Positions 34,500-46,380 of a DNA stretch of 64,000 nt are shown one piece after another. Source of the DNA: Aspidiotus rigidus (Eukaryota > Arthropoda > Insecta > Hemiptera > Diaspididae); the NCBI GenBank assembly GCA_035079385.1, contig JAVHKY010000029.1, positions 3,596,001 to 3,660,000 of the forward strand, in the 5' to 3' direction. A model generated the notes under the pieces. It was not told the DNA's origin, did no database searches, and saw only the letters and a program-made list of their open reading frames with translations. The position numbers and the translations under genes were made by a program. How positions within the stretch are numbered: position 1 is the stretch's first letter; every line of letters begins with the position of its first letter.

Positions 34500-34990
34500 T
34501 CCCTCCACGCGGAGCGTATTCTAAAGGAGCTTATTCGGGAAAAATTTTCGCCGTTCTTCCGAAAAATTCTGGAAGGAACTTGGAAAACTTTCATTCTCTA
34601 ATTTGACTATTTGCGAGGGTGGTTGACTTATACAAATTCTAACTACAGCACCACATAGATCAGGAAAAGAAATACATAGAGGGAAATTCGACCTTCGAGC
34701 TGTATAATGCTGTATATTGAGGGAGGAAGAGCTCCATAAGAATTTGAACAATGAACTCCATAGAACACCAGAAGCGAGACATAGAAACTTTTCGACCATT
34801 GAGTTGTGCATGAGTCGATCAGGGCGAATGGGAGAAATTTGAACAACCGTAGGAAAAATTCCAACCATCACCATCAAGCTGCATATAATGAGAGAGACCT
34901 CGCAAAAACTTCGACTTTCAAACCATATAAAAGTCCCGTGTTGTCGCTTCTTATCATTTTTAAACTTTCCTACCGTGAAATTGTTTGATA
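34500..34990. repeat. Very degenerate minisatellite (cluster F)
   Basis: It contains spaced phrases such as TTCGACCTTCGAGCTGTATAATG and GAACTCCATAGAACACC-like units, reminiscent of the ~43 bp core unit but weakly matching. Confidence 0.35.
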
Positions 34991-36950
34991 CACACTTTTC
35001 AAGTTCTATGGCCAAGTTCAGGCGAGAACTAATTATAATTACCATGCAACTCGTTCCATCAGTCGAAGATCTTGGTGTGATTTTGCAAAAAATCTGATGT
35101 TCTCATTAACACTACAAAATGACACTAATTTTAGATGACATTTTGCCTCCAACATTAGAAAGCGGCCGTACGATGAGTAATATTCTCTTATTTTTTTTCC
35201 CTCCACACGCGCTTCAGGTCGTTGAAATTCGTTCATCGCCCTCCTACTCGTCTTCTTCGTTACGTCGGTATAAAATTAATTATTTCAGTCCACTAACATA
35301 CGGCTCTTCTCTAGAACTATATTGCATGAGTGGTGTTAGATATTTTGCGTGACGAAGAACAAAATAAATTCGTCGTTGAAACTGAAATACGTGTAAATGA
35401 AGATCCAATAACATGAGATTGGTGAGGAATTATTTTTTATGGTCTTTTCATCATTACTAGAAAGATGGGAGATTATTTAAACTCCAAAATCGCGGGCGGT
35501 TCTGTTCTTCTCTAAGTCCCATCAGAGGCCATCCCTGGTAATCAGATTACTCATAATCTCCATGTGTGTATTTTTGATTACGAGTTCAGGTAGTATGAAC
35601 GATACATTGCCGAGAAGGACGTACCTATAATCTTTGTTTTATTGGAAGAGTATCAAATATCCTAAGGAGAACCTTTATAGCACGATCTTTCAAGAATGAT
35701 AAAATTAATGATCGGTAGGGAAAGGGGGGGGGGGATTTCCCTTTTATTAATATTTTCAATTCAGAGGAAAACAGAACGAAATTATTTTTACTAGGTTTGT
35801 TCCTGTGATACATTAGCAAAATCATCTTTCGATGGACTCGTAGCAGAAGGTTTTGGGCGTAATTTATGTTGTCTCTTGGTTCGTATTGCTCTTCCAAGTT
35901 GAAAATTGAATTTTTTTGAATTCTCGAAATTACCAAAACAATTTCGCAATTCGCTGACAGTGCCATTCAAGCGTTCCCTAATTCTTACCATCATTTAGAA
36001 ATTTGCTCATGGCCTCGTTGTCACCTTTTAGAATGTCAACCTAACGATAAACAGACGATGTGAGAAACGATTTCTGTAAAACGTGATGAATACGTATACC
36101 TATTTTATATAGTCTCTGGATACGACAAAAAAGTTTCTCTTTGTACTTCCAGTGTTTGGAATGAAAAATAAATTATCACGAAAGCTACTTCGCGGAATTC
36201 TTTGTCGACATTCCCATGAAAAAAAAAAAGAATACGAGAATTGAAGAAAAACAAAAACAGCTTCAGCGCGAAATAATAACATAAAGCGAGAATGATAAAT
36301 TTGAATAATTCACCCTTAAAAGCTTATATAAGAAGAACATTTGCGTACTAATGTATAACGTCGCGTATATACGAAATATTTTCGAATCATCACCCCCTCT
36401 TTTCACGCGGTCGCGAAATTTCTGTACCAAAGTTTTATAACGTGGTTGAATTTTTCCCCCTCAACTCGGTCGACCTATTCTGTTTTGTGATTTCTTTCGT
36501 GTAGTTGAGGTTTCGTTTTATTTGTTAATGTTTTCATCTTCTTCTTCTTTTTTTTTTTTTCATCTCTAAGCCTACCTATTAAATTTTTCAAAACTGCTTC
36601 GTTGACGTAAAATTTTCTAGCTTTTTCGAGGAATTGAGGTTGAAATTTCTCTTCCAGTTATTAATTACGAACGAAGAAAAAATCTTAACATGTTTTAAAG
36701 TTGTGTGAGTGATATAAAAAATAATAATATTTTGGCTATTCTCATTAGACGCGAGGTAACGAGAATATTCTCTTTTGAAAATCCCCGTTGATGTGGCTGG
36801 AACTCCTACCACAGAGAAGGAAGTACTGGATTTAAAATTCATTCTTCTCGAGAAAATCCTCCTCAATATCGTTTTAGAGAAATTAATAAATTAATGAGCA
36901 ATACCAAACTTATCGTGTGTGTCCTACATTCAAATTACTATTTATGGCAG
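34991..36950. other. Intron sequence with no supported gene
   Basis: Unrecognised minus-strand frames at 35625-35994 have basic and polar composition but no motif. Treated as non-coding. Confidence 0.3.
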
Positions 36951-37079
36951 ATAACAATGTGTCGCACTGCACCCCTACTAAGCGAGAGGACATTCAAGAC
37001 GGGAACTGGAGACCCAAATGAATAAAGATCAGGTTTCATGTCTGCTATACTAAACTACGTCAAGAAGCCAAATTGGAGA

Positions 37080-37510
37080 GAAGTATGGTATAGTAGGCCT
37101 CCGCTCGGTCACCCCCATTTTTAGCTTGTATAAGTAAAACTAACTAGTTAGCCACCATTCTTGAACTTTCGGAAGTCTAGTACATTATTTTTTTTAGCCT
37201 AGTATTAGTCTAGTATGAGATGTATGTTAGTCTAACTAGCCTCCGCTTATTCGCCCCCGTTTTTAGCCCACCAGTTCCATCATTTAGTCTACCAGCACCA
37301 CAATCTGGTAGATTAAATTGTTGTACTGGTGTAGATTAGGTACTAGTGCTAAAAGACTATAGAATCATGAAACTGTCATAGAGCTGGTAGATTAGATTGT
37401 AGTGCGGGTATCACAAAGCAGGCGTGGCCTTAAAATATGTATACATGAGGTCATTTACTAGTAGACATGAATCATGATCTTTATTTATTTGACTGAGCCA
37501 AAAAACCTCT
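37080..37510. repeat. CTAG-rich and dispersed repeat block
   Basis: GCCTAGTATTAGTCTAGTAT-type phrases and two GGTAGATTA stretches are followed by a segment (37411-37510) matching 42829-42930 (CAAAGCAGGCxTGGCCT...AGACATGAA...TTATTTGACT). Confidence 0.55.
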
Positions 37511-39957
37511 CTCTTTGTTTGTTGTCCACCCTAGCCCACCGCTGAAACCGTCAACAAGCTGCAGACACTGTACGGGACTGACTAAAACTTTAAACGATCC
37601 ATTACAACTTTTTAAATGATTTTTGGGAACGAAATTCGAGTTGTTCAACAAAGAAAAGCCGAACATGACTTTCTTTACTTTTTCTATCAAATTTTTCCTT
37701 TTCAATTCTGTTTCATTCCCTCATTCCTCGTGAATTCGCCCCTATATTTCCGAGACGGATATTTCCATCGAGTCCGTATATACTGAAATTTTTCGATTGT
37801 GAAATAGTCTCCACTTGCCGTCCTTTATTCGATTTTAGAAACGCTTTCAGACTTCTAATAATAACGACGAACTTGGAACTACTGTAAGCAATTTTTTAGA
37901 ATAGCTGATTACGGGTGGCGTAAGTTGGCGTAAAAATGTTTTGTTCTATTTCGAGAAAACGAATCAATTACCTCGTATTTTTCGAGCTTTCCCTCAGTGC
38001 AGCGTAGGAAAGTTCCTCGATTCATGTGCCGGAAAACTACTAACGACATTCCAATTTCAGATTCTGATGGGCGTTTTACTGCTGCATGTTGGTGATCTGA
38101 CAAATGCGTCGGTTCATTCGGGTGTAAGAGAATTAAAGAAGTTGGGACAGTGTGACTTGTTGTTGTTTTTTTTTTGGCTCTTGAAACGGGTCAGAATGAT
38201 TGTCGAAACTGGTCACTTTCTCGACTGTGCACGAAATTATAATATTTCTTCTTCACTGAACAGCGTTTTAATGTTAGTTATACATTCTACCCCAGAAGCC
38301 TATTTCCATTTTACGACTGACAGTTTTGCAAGTTTGACAAATTGAATTATCGATATAGTCTTCCATCCTTTCGTGAAGGCAGAATGAACGCTCGACGAAG
38401 AAGAAAAAAGAGAAGGTAAAAGCTGTTATAATCCTCAAGATGAACGGAATAGGATGATTTTTCGAAATTAAATTCTGACAACTTAATCGATTTATCACCG
38501 GAGACATACTTCGCACACTATATTTCAAAGGGGGTTATATTGACGAAACGAAGCTATAAGGATTTCCTCAGTAATTTTCAAATTCATTCGAGCATCTCTA
38601 ATGCACATTACTGCCCTTTCGGAATGAAGCTATATACCGAGTTTAAAAATGAAAGGTACAAATTCGCGATTGGTTTTCGGTGCGGAAGGAGACGAAACTT
38701 TTTAAACTTTCGGGGGGGAAAAAAATACTACAATTAGCCTGTAGATAATACGACTCTATAGCCTCGCGGATTAATTCTTCATCTCTTCAGAGTTGGTACG
38801 CCACCGCGTGCATTATATCTTCCAAAGTTGTGAAATTACCGGTCGAGCCCCCTCTTCCGTTGTCCCACGCTGCAAACAATAAAACGTCAGCGGAAAACTG
38901 ACGGAAAATTCTACCCGAACCTCCTCTCACCGGCGGCTTGATTACAATTCTCGTTGCTACTCGCATACGCGACGTTCCGGCAGTGAGAAAGGCTAACGTC
39001 TGAAATGGAAGTTTTCGAAACTGTGTAGTCGGTATAAATTATAACATCGAAGAGAAGGATTACACAATGTCTGTTCGAATTGTACACCATCAAGAAAAAC
39101 GAAACGAACGGAAACGAGATACGTGAACACGAAAACGAGCGTTTCGACGAGTTTGAGAGAGAGATAGAGAAAATACATAATACGTTTTCTCGGCATCTCT
39201 GGCTTTACTTTCGGCTGCCACCGTCGCCGCCGCCGTCCCTCCAAAGGGTGGCCTGACGTTAAAATCATTAACAGCGAAAATCTACGCGCTTTTGCTATAG
39301 CGGTGACGAGGGACGACTTTTGTTACTGTGTGCATTACGTTTCTAGTTCTGCGGAAGAGGTGGAATCTTGTGTCTTTTTTTTTTCTTTCTCTCTCTTTCG
39401 CCTCTGGTCTATTCGTTTCTCGCACGAGAAGGGTGATAATGAGACAAACCGTGGCGCTATAACCATCTTCGAAGGGTTAAATTATTTCCTGCTTATTTCT
39501 GCCAACAACTATGAGCGTTATATGTTTTTTAAATTGTTGGCTCGCTGAACGAAGTGCTGCGTCGCGACGCCCGCGTATATAAACTACTGTGTAATGATAA
39601 CAAAACGGCTACATAGGAATCCACTATTAATGAGGAAGATTTTACGGCGCGTTGAATTCGGAATTTCATCGTATACGGATACAATATTCGCCGTGATTTG
39701 GCGGTAACGTATGAATGTAAATCGCGGCCGAAGTATATTAACGAAAATTGACGGACTCGTTTCTATTGCCAAACAATCTAAGTTATGATTGTACCCCTAT
39801 AGAATGAGTACCGGTACGTTTATCGAACCGAAATATTTTGTGTACTTTGAGTAAATGTTATTTCACATATCAGATGGTAAAACTGAAATAGGCCATCGTG
39901 ATCGGAGGGCGTTCAGAATTATCGAGGGTGTCAACAACACACTCTACTCATGTAAAT
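37511..39957. other. Single-copy intron sequence
   Basis: No repeat copies in the window and no supported gene. A 134-codon frame at 37941-38345 is unrecognised. CpG-bearing from about 38800. Confidence 0.3.
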
Positions 39958-41163
39958 AAGCAAAAAAAAAAATTTGCTGGAGCAAACGTTTCTTTGCTGA
40001 AAATGGTTCAGGATGTGGTCCTGAACAACATACTGAAAATCCCGCGTTTTCCCCCTGAAGCTTCTTTCTTCTATGGGGGTTCGAACCCCCAAAAATTTGT
40101 TTTTCGCCTATATCGCGTGAAATAGAAATTTTATTACAAAATCTTTCAAACAAAAGTTGTTCCTCGTTAAATTTCCTATCAGATAACGTGTTCAATTTTC
40201 AGCCTATGCCAATTAGTGCCTTTGCAAAGAGCGCTCAAAAGAGTCCCAAAATCAGTTTTTCCATACATCTCACAAAATTGAAATTTTATTAAAAATGTTT
40301 CAAACAAAAGTTGTTCCTCGTTAAATTCGCTATAAAAGAAGCCAACCATCCTTCAGGACGTTCTGTTTTAAAAGAGGTTTCAACCCCTCAAGATTTTAGT
40401 CTTTGCTTATATCTTGTCTAGTAGAAGTTTTATTAAAAAATGTTTCGAACAAAAGTTGTTCCTCGTTAAATTTCCTACCAAATAAGTATTCAAGGTTCAG
40501 CCTAGGTCAATTAGTGCCCCGGCAATTTCAATTTTGGGAGATATATGGAAAAACTGATTTTGGTCCTCTTTCGCACGGCCTTTTAAGGCTTTGCCGGGAG
40601 GCTGAATACGTTATTTGGTACGAAATTTAACGAGGAACAACTTTTGCTTGAAACATATTTTAATACAATTTCTATGAGACAAACCCTTGGAGTATTCGTT
40701 TTTTCGTTTATACAAGCAAAAGACTAAATCTTGGGGGGTTGAAATCCCTATTAAAACAAAACGTCCTGAAAGATGAATAGCTCCTTTTAAAGCAAATTTA
40801 ACGAGGAACAACTTTTGTTTGAAACATTTTTTAATAAAATTTCAATTTTGTGAGATATATGGAAAAACTGATTTTGGGACTCTTTCGAACGCCCTTTACA
40901 AAGGTACTAATTGGCATAGACTAAAAGTTGAATACATTATTTGGTAGGAAATTTAACGAGAAACAACGTTTGTCTGAAAGATTTTTTAATAAAATTTCTA
41001 TTTCACGCGATATGGGCAGAAAACTAATTTTTGGGGGTTCGAACCCCCATAAAAGAAAGAAGCTTCAGGGGGAAAATGCGGGATTTTTAGTATGTTGTTC
41101 AGGACCACATCCTGAACCATTTTCAGCAAAGAAACGTTTGTTGCAGCAAATTTTTTTTTTCTA
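39958..41163. mobile_element. 1.2 kb foldback palindrome (FB1)
   Basis: Two ~560 bp arms (39962-40525 and about 40590-41160) are inverted copies at roughly 90% by eye, bounded by AAAAAATTTGCTG and CAGCAAATTTTTT. Each arm holds three copies of a module centred on ACAAAAGTTGTTCCTCGTTA, six in all, and a perfect GGGGGTTCGAACCCCC palindrome (40075-40090, 41033-41048). No coding capacity. Confidence 0.85.
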
Positions 41164-41460
41164 ATATTGCTCTATAGGTAATTTGCCTACACTAATTTTG
41201 ACCATCAGTGTCTCACTCGAATATCCCTGACGAAAATACATTGTTATTCAATCATATCTTTTAGGAGTGAATGTAAGAAAACGTGAATAGAGAGAAGGGT
41301 GTACATTTTGGAAAAAGGAACTACAAAATATTCCCACTCTTCACCCCTCCCTCCTAATCTTCTAGAATTTTTCAGGAAATTAACAATAAATTTTTGGACG
41401 AAATCAGGTACTTTGAATTTTACACCCACAAAGGAATTGGTTTTATAAAAGGAAATACAA

Positions 41461-42001
41461 CCTAAAGGCTCTTGCCGGTTAAGAGGGGGGGCGGCCTTGG
41501 TCGCAAAATTTTCAAAATATAGGTCAACATTTTGTCTCTCATGAGATAAGTCGAAACAAAAAAACTGGACTCATCCTCCCACCCCTAAGGGCTGCAGAGC
41601 CATTTATAGGCCTAAAATCTAAATGGATCTCAGTCAATTATGGTTGCAGAGCGGTGAAACTTGGAGACATTTTAGAAGAAGTAGACTTGCATCCATGGTA
41701 TTTGTAACTTAAGAAAATCGGGAGGGAGGCACCTGGGGATATTTATTCATTTGATGCACCATACCCTTCAGCACAACATACTTTAATATCTTAGCCCTCG
41801 GTGAAGTGGAACATTCCCCAAAAATCAATATTTGGTGAATTTCTGTGTTTTTGTCATCAATAGCGGGGAAAGCAATCAGTGCTACCTCGATAGACTGCGT
41901 GAAATCAATAGTCAATGTTCGGGCTGAGAAATCAGAAATGACGGTTCTCCATGTCGAAAAAGTGGATTTCCTTAATTTTCTACCATTTCCAGTTTTACTT
42001 C
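41461..42001. repeat. Single-arm copy of the FB2 foldback family
   Basis: It aligns with one arm of 49580-51275 in direct and reverse orientation (GCAGAGCCATTTATAGGCC, GAAACTTGGAGACATTTTAG, GCGGGGAAAGCAATCA, GTCAATGTTCGGGCTGA). Confidence 0.75.
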
Positions 42002-42029
42002 CAAATTCTTTATTAGGTTAGTTTTCGCC

Positions 42030-42110
42030 AGACACCCACGGCGTACGGAAAATTTTTCGAAAAACCCCCATACAACAGGTTCCCTGTTAAAAAGAGGTTT
42101 CTCTTATGTT
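42030..42110. repeat. Helentron-like terminal block
   Basis: CGTACGGAAAATTTTTCGAAAA, then CCCCCAT, then ACAACAGGTTCCCTGTT: the conserved end of the compound repeat, read outward. Confidence 0.5.
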
Positions 42111-42364
42111 TCTGCTCTTTTGACATGTTTCATATCTTCTTGAATCCTAGCCCATAATTCAAAATTTTGCGAATTCACATCATCCCCGCGAGTCAGCCCC
42201 ACCCCCAAAAGACGTATCTTTTCTGGATCCCAGTCCCTTAGTCCAAGATTTGCGAGTTCACATCATCGTCGCGGATTGTCCGCCCCCTAGTAATCCTGTA
42301 TAAGGTATCCCTTCTCTTCCTTTATAATGAACTATGACCTCTCTAAATCCTTGTGTTCTATAAG

Positions 42365-42670
42365 CGGTTTAGTGTAGACTTTTATGCTGCTATATGTTAG
42401 GCCTGGTTTCATGAAGGCTAATAGCAGGCCTAGAATAGTTTAGTATAATGCACTGTTTAGCCTAGTGAAATGTATGCTAAGGAGTAGTGCACCAATTCTG
42501 AAATGTGCACTTATGACGTCATCAACCACGAGGAAGACTCGAGCAGTATTACTGTTAAGCCTAGTATAATTGAGACAGTTGGGAAGCTTACGAGCGGAGT
42601 GAGTGATCCAGAGAATAGAAGAGAAGGAGCCCAAGCTGTGCTGATAACGTCGCAGGCAGCCATCATGAAT
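42365..42670 (-). repeat. Dispersed repeat family, copy 2 (inverted copy of 30005-30340)
   Basis: Reverse complement of the 30 kb copy with a conserved open frame, plus one TGACGTCA (about 42513) not present in the partner. Confidence 0.7.
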
Positions 42671-42959
42671 GCTTAGCCTCTTGAAACCTAGAGAGCTCAA
42701 AATGCAGTATACCCGGAGCAAGTGAGCCCCACCTCTTTGAGCTAGATAGTTTGTCTTACAGTACACCATGCCTACATTAGTCCAAAAACGCCTCTGTGAG
42801 AAAAATTCTCAAACTAGGCCATAATTTCATTGCAAAGCAGGCATGGCCTCAAAATATTATGAATGAGGTCTCTCACTGGGAGACATGAAACATTATTTTT
42901 AATTATTTGACTCTTCCAGAAAATCTCTGTTTTTTCTTCGTTTTCCTTCATATTTCTCA

Positions 42960-42961
<2 letters not shown>

Positions 42962-43001
<40 letters not shown>
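42962..43001. repeat. (TTA)13 microsatellite
   Basis: An uninterrupted TTA trinucleotide run. The Asn-repeat frame on the minus strand is an artefact of it. Confidence 0.95.
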
Positions 43002-43003
<2 letters not shown>

Positions 43004-43034
43004 TGGGTGGTAAAAACAACTTTTTGGTTTTTAA

Positions 43035-43262
43035 AACAGAAAAAAAGAAATAAGGGAAGACAAAACACAAGATGGCTAGATGAAATTACATCACTGCTAA
43101 CCCATGAAATGGATCACCGAGTGGCTCAGTGCAGACCAGAATGGGAGAGATTGAGACCGGCTTTCGCCCATAGGGGCAATAGGTATTTCTAGTCGCCGTC
43201 GGGCGTCGACAAATACCGAATGTATAGTATATTAGTACCTAGCTGTAGAAATAAAAATATGT
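43035..43262 (+). mobile_element. LINE 3' end fragment (unassigned clade)
   Basis: A frame with GRQNTRWLDEI, LAxCRxEWxRLRPAF-like text and stop shortly after resembles the C-terminal RPxxRWxDDI...W motif of several LINE clades. It is followed by an A-rich tail near 43245-43262. Only about 50 codons remain. Confidence 0.55.
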
Positions 43263-45190
43263 ATACGTATGAAAGCCAATAATAATTTTTTTTTTTTTGA
43301 GGATGTGGGGTGGGTTCACCGAAAATTTGCCCCTGCTTGTACATTGTATTTATGCCTCTCATATGACACATTGTTAGTTCTCAAGGCAAAAGTCTTTCTA
43401 CAGTTTTTCAACCTCTCACGAGTACGGTCAATCATACGTTTATTCATCGTGTCAATCATACGTTTATTCATCGAAGATATAATTATTCAAATAGAACAGG
43501 AGAATACGTGATCACAAATATCGACAATTCGTGACTGTTATCATTCTCATATTTTAAAATTAAGGGATACTATAAAGTATTTTGTCTAAGTACATTATTA
43601 TTCAAGTGGAACTAAACTTCAACCATTTCCAATCCTTTGTTTCAGCTAATGATCCAAATCGATTAGAAGCGAGAAAGATGAATTTTCATTTGGTGCATCA
43701 TTATGAGCAACTATGGATGGTCGCACATACTTCAAGACCCTAATAGACATGGCATATTGGAAAATGACTTGTTTGAAGGTACGCTAATATGTCTCCAACA
43801 TCTCTTCAACCCTGATCACCTCTACATTTTCGTCGAAGAAGATTAACGTGTTTTGTTGATGTTCTTTAGGCTTACATGAAGAATACGTAAGTTGTCTGAC
43901 GAGTAAAAAATTCGTATTAACGTAGAAAAACAAAAACTGAAAAATTTTCTAACGTTTTTTCAGCGAACTTAAAATGACGGAAGTGTAATATTATAATGAG
44001 AGAAAGAGGGTGGGAGGAAAGTATGATATTTTCAAGAGGTACACGGTATGTACTTTCACAGAATAACGAACGTTCACTTAACGTTGTGACAAAAATTCTG
44101 AATAATGTAAACGTAGCGTCGCTTTTCATTCTAGGATTAAACTTTTGAGTACGAAAAGAACTCCTCTCTTAGTTATTTCGTAATTCGGTCTATTATACCG
44201 TCAAGCGTCGAATATAAATTTGCCAATTTTTCAATTCTTTTCACTTACTCGTAATGTTGTCGCGCTATATACACTTCTTTTTTTTTTTTTAGTTTCTCCA
44301 TTCAGGCAACGACGAGCGTAGTAAGTCGGCGTGTATACTAAACTGTATTTTTCAGTTTTTTAATTAGATTTCTCAACATTTTGGTAGAAAACTTGTGAAA
44401 GTAACCGAAGCGCAAAAATATTACGAGTATCGCGCGCAAAAATGGTCCGTATTGTAGCCTTCAAAGTGACTGGGTATAATACTGTTTTTTTATTCGTTTT
44501 CGTCTTCTTCAACTCAAGACAATGGAATAATTCTTTCAGTTTAATTTACTCCCAATTTACGCTATGAATTAGAGAGGATGGTCTTGTTTTGAAAACTTAC
44601 GAATTCATTTTATTGAAGGGGTTCGTAGCTGTTGGATGTTGAACAAACTTCAATTTTTTCTTTTTTTAGAGGACTATTTTTCAATTGATAATTATACTTT
44701 GACAAAGCTTTTGGAAATTTCTAATCCTGACTTTTCAATCTGTGAAAGGAGAAGAAGGATCAACAATTATACCACCAAGAAAAAAGTTAGGGAGTAAACG
44801 TGATCAGAAACACTCGGGTGGGGGGAAGTTATTCCTGACACCATCTCCAAATACGCAACTGTTCATGGGTACACCTAATCTAGGGAGAGACACTGCTGGA
44901 AATCCGAAGTAAGAATAGAAAAAGGAAATATGAATGCAAAATTTTGTCTAGAAGATTGAGCGCGATTTGCTAAGAAAATTAAAATTTTCTGTTCTTACTT
45001 TCCTCTTCTTCGGTCCATACACTAGGCGAATTTAGGCCACACAAAAGAGATTACTGTTTTTACCAACTATCTGGAAAAATACGCTCTTTATGAAAATATT
45101 ACGCGACACAAAAATTATTCTCCATGAAATTTTCTATTGACTGATGCCCATTTTTACCGCTCCCAAACATCCGTAAATCGATCCAAAGGG
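43263..45190. other. Mostly single-copy intron sequence
   Basis: No supported gene. A 20 bp unit (AATCATACGTTTATTCATCG) is tandemly duplicated near 43429-43470. Confidence 0.3.
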
Positions 45191-45195
45191 GGACA

Positions 45196-46045
45196 AAGAT
45201 AATTTTTTCATAAACGGCTTATTTTCTGAGATAATCGCAAAAAATTAGATGCCACTGCAGGACTGCAATGGCAGCGGGCTTGGGGAGCCCACCGTCCCGA
45301 GTCCCCCTCCTATCATATAAATCTTGGAACCTGAAGTTTTTCTAAGCCCCGGAAATGATGAAGTAACAATTCTTGAACGCGCTGCAATTTCAAGGAAGCC
45401 GTCGTTTTTCTAAGTCCGCCTCCTGTCATATATAGCTCAACAGTGGAAATCTCAACAGCGAACCTGTTTTATGTTTTTTTTTTTTTGAGGAGTTTGCCGT
45501 GCGCCGTACACTGTAGCCATAAATGATAAGAGAGAGACTTGGAAAAATTTTGACTCTCTAGCCATATATTTTTTTCAAGTCTCCCTCCTATCATATATGG
45601 CTGGAGGGTCAAAATTTTTCTTAGTCCCCCTCCCCTCTCCGTGAAGTCATCAACCTTGCTCGCGCCCGCGGACGAAAATTTCCTGAAAGTACCCACAACA
45701 AAAGGGATAGCGGGTTCCCTGCCAAAAACTAAAATTCTGAAATTGTTTCGGCCCCATGTGGACTTTTATGGCTTTGTGAGCGAAAAAATTTGACACTGCA
45801 TGGTGGAAAATTTTATAAGGAATACTTTTGGTGTCCTGTAATTTTTTTATGAACGGCTTATTTTCCGAGATAATCTCAAAAAACTGAAAATCCGAAATTT
45901 TTTCGGCCCTGTGGACTTTCATGGCTCTGGGGACGGAAAATATGACACTATTTGGTAGAAAATTTTATAAGGAACACTTTTGGTGTCTTGTAATTTTTTC
46001 ATATGCGACTTACGGATACTTTCCAAGATAATCGTAAAAAACTAA
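45196..46045. repeat. ~160 bp tandem repeat, interrupted by an element
   Basis: Units at about 45726-45880 and 45881-46042, and a partial unit at about 45196-45245, share TTTCGGCCC..GTGGACTT, GGTAGAAAATTTTATAAGGAA and ATTTTCxGAGATAATCG. The partial and first full units are separated by the insertion at 45240-45720. Confidence 0.75.
45240..45720 (-). mobile_element. Helentron-like element inserted in a satellite
   Basis: On the minus strand the ends are GGCAGGGAACCCGCTATC (left) and GCCATTGCAGTCCTGCAGTGGC followed by ATCTAAT (right). Removing it rejoins the satellite phrase AATCGCAAAAA / CTAAAATTCTG, so the target was a short A/T run. Same ends as 22929-23415. Confidence 0.6.
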
Positions 46046-46092
46046 AATTTGGGAGACGTCCGGCCTATGGGTTGAAGTCAACGTGTCAGAAA

Positions 46093-46380
46093 CAGGGTGC
46101 CTACCGAATCCAAATTTGCCAAATTCATGACTTTTTCATGATCTTTTCACGATTTTTTTTACAACTTTACAATACTTTTTTGAAGTGATGACATTATGCA
46201 TGTTGTAACGTTAAAAAAAGTCACGAACAGTGAAAACAAAAACTAATTCGTTAAGTGGTGTTCAATCTTTATTTCATTCTTAGAGTTATAATTTTTTGGA
46301 AAATATTAATTGAATAAAATAATGGATGTTAATCTAAATTCATTACTTTTTCATGATTTTCACGACCAGTAGACCTTCTG
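46093..46380. mobile_element. 288 bp MITE-like element with CAGGGTGCCTAC ends
   Basis: The left end CAGGGTGCCTACCG and reverse-complemented right end CAGAAGGTCTACTGG are imperfect inverted repeats. Both are followed inward by a TTCATGACTTTTTCATGAT-like stretch. Target duplication not clear. Confidence 0.5.

Noticed and set aside
40075..40090. tRNA T-arm-like GGTTCGAACCCCC
   Set aside because: It is part of a palindrome in the FB1 foldback arms. No acceptor or anticodon stem surrounds it.
42814..43068. Asn-repeat frame
   Set aside because: An artefact of the (TTA)13 run.
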